A stretch of 8,705 nucleotides of DNA from contig CALQBR020000037.1 in the NCBI GenBank assembly GCA_943328865.2, positions 1 through 8,705 of the forward strand. Reading direction: 5' to 3'. The translations under genes were made by a program, and so were the position numbers. Shown here piece after piece: positions 7,154 to 8,705 of the stretch. Positions within the stretch are counted from its first letter, which is position 1, and every line of letters starts with the position of its first letter. The notes beneath the pieces are model-generated. The model had not been told where the DNA came from, did no database searches, and saw nothing but the letters and a program-made list of their open reading frames with translations. The stretch comes from Sphingobacterium thalpophilum. Its GTDB lineage: Bacteria; Bacteroidota; Bacteroidia; Flavobacteriales; Flavobacteriaceae.

Positions 7154-7634
7154 ATTTCTTTAAATTGTCGGAAGCTTTTTCTACGGCAAGCTTCAATTCT
7201 TCTTTGTAAAAAACAATTTTATCTAAAATACTACTGTTTTGACTTCCAATAATTTGTGCAGCAAGAATTCCAGCATTCTTAGCGCCATTTAGAGCTACCG
7301 TGGCCACAGGAACGCCACCAGGCATTTGCAATATCGACAAAACGCTATCCCAACCATCGATGGAATTGCTTGATTTTACTGGAACTCCAATAACGGGTAG
7401 GGGTGACATAGAAGCGACCATTCCTGGCAAATGTGCTGCGCCACCAGCGCCGGCAATAATCACTGAAATGCCACGCAGGTGTGCATTTTTACTAAAGTCA
7501 AATAATTTTTCCGGTGTGCGGTGGGCTGATACGATATCCACTTCAGTTGCGATATCAAATCCTTTTAAAATATCGATGGCTTCCTGCATGACTGGCATAT
7601 CAGAAATGCTTCCCATAATGATGGCTACTTTCAT
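7152..7634 (-). CDS. purE: N5-carboxyaminoimidazole ribonucleotide mutase, class I PurE
   Basis: PurE moves the carboxyl group of N5-CAIR to carbon 4 to give CAIR in de novo purine synthesis, in the cytoplasm. The 160-residue product has the full class I signature: MGSISDMPVM at 7-16 for phosphate and ribose binding, SAHRTP at 36-41 with H38 matching the catalytic histidine, AGAGGAAHLPGM at 61-72, and PVKSSNSIDGWDSVLSI at 85-101. The length agrees with the family. The presence of purK next to it supports the bacterial mutase over the class II AIR carboxylase. The gene starts 75 bases after the purK stop and ends at a strong terminator, so it is probably the last gene of a purK-purE operon. 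The order is opposite to the purE-purK order of Escherichia coli. Its leader lacks a Shine-Dalgarno motif. Confidence 0.97.
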   Translation of the reverse strand: MKVAIIMGSISDMPVMQEAIDILKGFDIATEVDIVSAHRTPEKLFDFSKNAHLRGISVIIAGAGGAAHLPGMVASMSPLPVIGVPVKSSNSIDGWDSVLSILQMPGGVPVATVALNGAKNAGILAAQIIGSQNSSILDKIVFYKEELKLAVEKASDNLKK

Positions 7635-7637
7635 TTT

Positions 7638-7648
7638 TGTTTATTTAA
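7638..7648 (-). promoter_or_regulatory. A-rich translation-initiation leader of purE
   Basis: TTAAATAAACA lies at -14 to -4 before the purE ATG on the minus strand, followed by AAA and the start codon. It is the same 11-mer, at the same distance, as before dcp. It partly overlaps the first copy of the spacer repeat (7644-7658). Confidence 0.5.
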
Positions 7649-7695
7649 AGATTGAAAAGTTTAAAGATTGAAAATTTGATAAAAATCTTTCAATC
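7644..7695. repeat. Direct and inverted repeats in the purK-purE spacer
   Basis: TTTAAAGATTGAAAA occurs twice in direct orientation, at 7644-7658 and 7660-7674. The 8-mer TTTCAATC at 7688-7695 is the reverse complement of GATTGAAA, which is present in both copies (7650-7657 and 7666-7673). The purK-purE transcript could therefore form either of two mutually exclusive 8-bp hairpins. Neither is followed by a T tract as in a terminator. The unit fills most of the 75-bp spacer and may be a dispersed intergenic repeat. Confidence 0.65.
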
Positions 7696-7709
7696 AATAA
7701 ATCTTTTAA

Positions 7710-8705
7710 TTATTCCTTTTTTTTACTAATCACCCTAATGGTGTTTTTTACCTCCTCGGCAATTCTTCGGGCTTCATTTAGGTCTTGGTTTGCAATGGTT
7801 ACATGGCCCATTTTTCGGAAAGGGCGGGTTTGCTTTTTGCCATAGATGTGTGGCGTTACCCCATCCCAAGCCATTATTTTTTCGATATTCTCGTAAATCA
7901 CATCACCTGAGAAACCTTCTTCGCCTACTAAATTTACCATAATACCCGCTACTTTACTATCGGTATTGCCAAGTGGTAAATCTAAAACCGCGCGCAAATG
8001 TTGCTCAAACTGGGAAGTGAAACTCGCCTCAATGGTATGGTGACCTGAATTGTGAGGGCGCGGCGCTACCTCATTTACTAAAATGTCATCATTGGTGGTT
8101 TGAAACATTTCGACTGCCAATAAACCCACATGATTGAATTTTTCAGAAACAGTAAGGGCAATGGCTCTGGCTTTTTCCGCCACGGCCTGGTCAATTCTGG
8201 CTGGACAAATCACATATTCCACTTGATTGGCTTCAGGATGAAATTCCATTTCCACTACGGGATACGTTTTTATTTCCCCCGATGCATTGCGAGCAACAAT
8301 AACTGATAGTTCATTTTTAAAAGGAACCATTTGTTCGGCAATACATTCTACGTTAGGCAAAGTATCTAAATCAGCGATGGCTCGAATAATTTTTACGCCG
8401 TTTCCATCATAACCAAATTCGGTGCATTTCCAAACAAATGGCATTTGAATTGGATTTTTTTCGACTTCCGCTTTCAAAGCAGTCAAATTGGAAAATCGTT
8501 TGTAGTCGGCCGTAGGGATATTATTATGGGTATAGAAATCCTTTTGAATCCCTTTGTTTTGAATCAGTTTTAGTGTTTTTGGAGAAGGATATACTTTGAT
8601 GCCTTCTTGCTCTAATTTTTCTAATGCTTCAATATTAACGAGTTCGATTTCGAAGGTAAGTACATCTACTTGCTTTCCAAAATGATACACCGTTTCAAAA
8701 TCCAT
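7710..8705 (-). CDS. purK: N5-carboxyaminoimidazole ribonucleotide synthase, PurK, lacking its N-terminus (right edge)
   Basis: PurK is an ATP-grasp enzyme that makes N5-CAIR from AIR, bicarbonate and ATP, the step before PurE. The 331 residues here begin at MDFETVYHFGKQVDVLTFEI, which is internal: the ATG at the edge is not the gene start. The N-terminal Rossmann-like part with the GGGQLG-type motif, about 50-60 residues, lies beyond the window. Visible family features are the ATP-grasp region with KCTEFGYDGNG at 93-103, EQMVPFKNELSVIVAR at 124-139, and the C-terminal active-site stretch NEVAPRPHNSGHHTIEAS at 211-228. The KCTEFGYDG segment differs from the K.RRGGYDG form of Escherichia coli, which I take to be lineage variation. 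The gene is followed by purE and has no terminator between them. Confidence 0.96.
   Translation of the reverse strand: MDFETVYHFGKQVDVLTFEIELVNIEALEKLEQEGIKVYPSPKTLKLIQNKGIQKDFYTHNNIPTADYKRFSNLTALKAEVEKNPIQMPFVWKCTEFGYDGNGVKIIRAIADLDTLPNVECIAEQMVPFKNELSVIVARNASGEIKTYPVVEMEFHPEANQVEYVICPARIDQAVAEKARAIALTVSEKFNHVGLLAVEMFQTTNDDILVNEVAPRPHNSGHHTIEASFTSQFEQHLRAVLDLPLGNTDSKVAGIMVNLVGEEGFSGDVIYENIEKIMAWDGVTPHIYGKKQTRPFRKMGHVTIANQDLNEARRIAEEVKNTIRVISKKKE

Noticed and set aside
7300..7671. A 123-codon open frame on the plus strand
   Set aside because: It lies antisense to the highly conserved purE, and its residues look like a by-product of purE codons. It has no family-like motif.
8703..8705. ATG at the right edge as the true start of purK
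   Set aside because: The N-terminal nucleotide-binding part of PurK is missing, so this methionine must be internal.

Overview
The window looks like ordinary chromosomal sequence from a member of the Flavobacteriia, most likely Flavobacterium or a close relative. The evidence is AT-rich DNA, start sites without any Shine-Dalgarno motif but with A-rich leaders, exact copies of the Bacteroidota promoter element TAnnTTTG upstream of several genes, and protein types typical of that group (single-chain GcvP, a DUF4369-like/TlpA thioredoxin protein, and PurK followed by PurE). This assignment rests on recognition alone; no search was run.

Layout from left to right. (1) Positions 1-2105, minus strand: the N-terminal 701 codons of gcvP, the glycine decarboxylase P-protein. 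The left edge cuts it one codon after the PLP-binding lysine. (2) Positions 2106-2243: a divergent intergenic region with a promoter for the rightward gene. (3) Positions 2244-3047, plus strand: a 267-residue polytopic membrane protein that resembles the UbiA prenyltransferase superfamily but lacks the usual first Asp-rich motif. (4) Positions 3056-4579, minus strand: a secreted thioredoxin-fold protein of the TlpA type (active site CGHC), convergent with the previous gene across only 8 bp. (5) Positions 4787-6814, minus strand: a complete M3-family zinc oligopeptidase (Dcp/PrlC-like) with its own terminator and a near-consensus promoter. (6) Positions 6815-7151: non-coding DNA with a purE terminator at its right end. 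(7) Positions 7152-7634 and 7710-8705, minus strand: purE and the C-terminal 331 residues of purK, probably one operon with purK first.

Functionally, purK and purE act in sequence: PurK makes N5-CAIR from AIR, and PurE rearranges it to CAIR in de novo purine synthesis. GcvP starts glycine cleavage, which supplies one-carbon units that purine synthesis also uses. That is a metabolic link only, since the genes are far apart and no shared regulation is visible. The peptidase recycles peptides in the cytoplasm, and the thioredoxin-like protein probably acts in the periplasm or at the cell surface.

I see no CRISPR array, RNA gene, insertion sequence or phage gene, and no convincing sign of a new multi-gene system. 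The points most worth a second look are the unusual UbiA-like protein, its possibly leaderless promoter, an identical 11-base leader before dcp and purE, and the repeat-rich purK-purE spacer.
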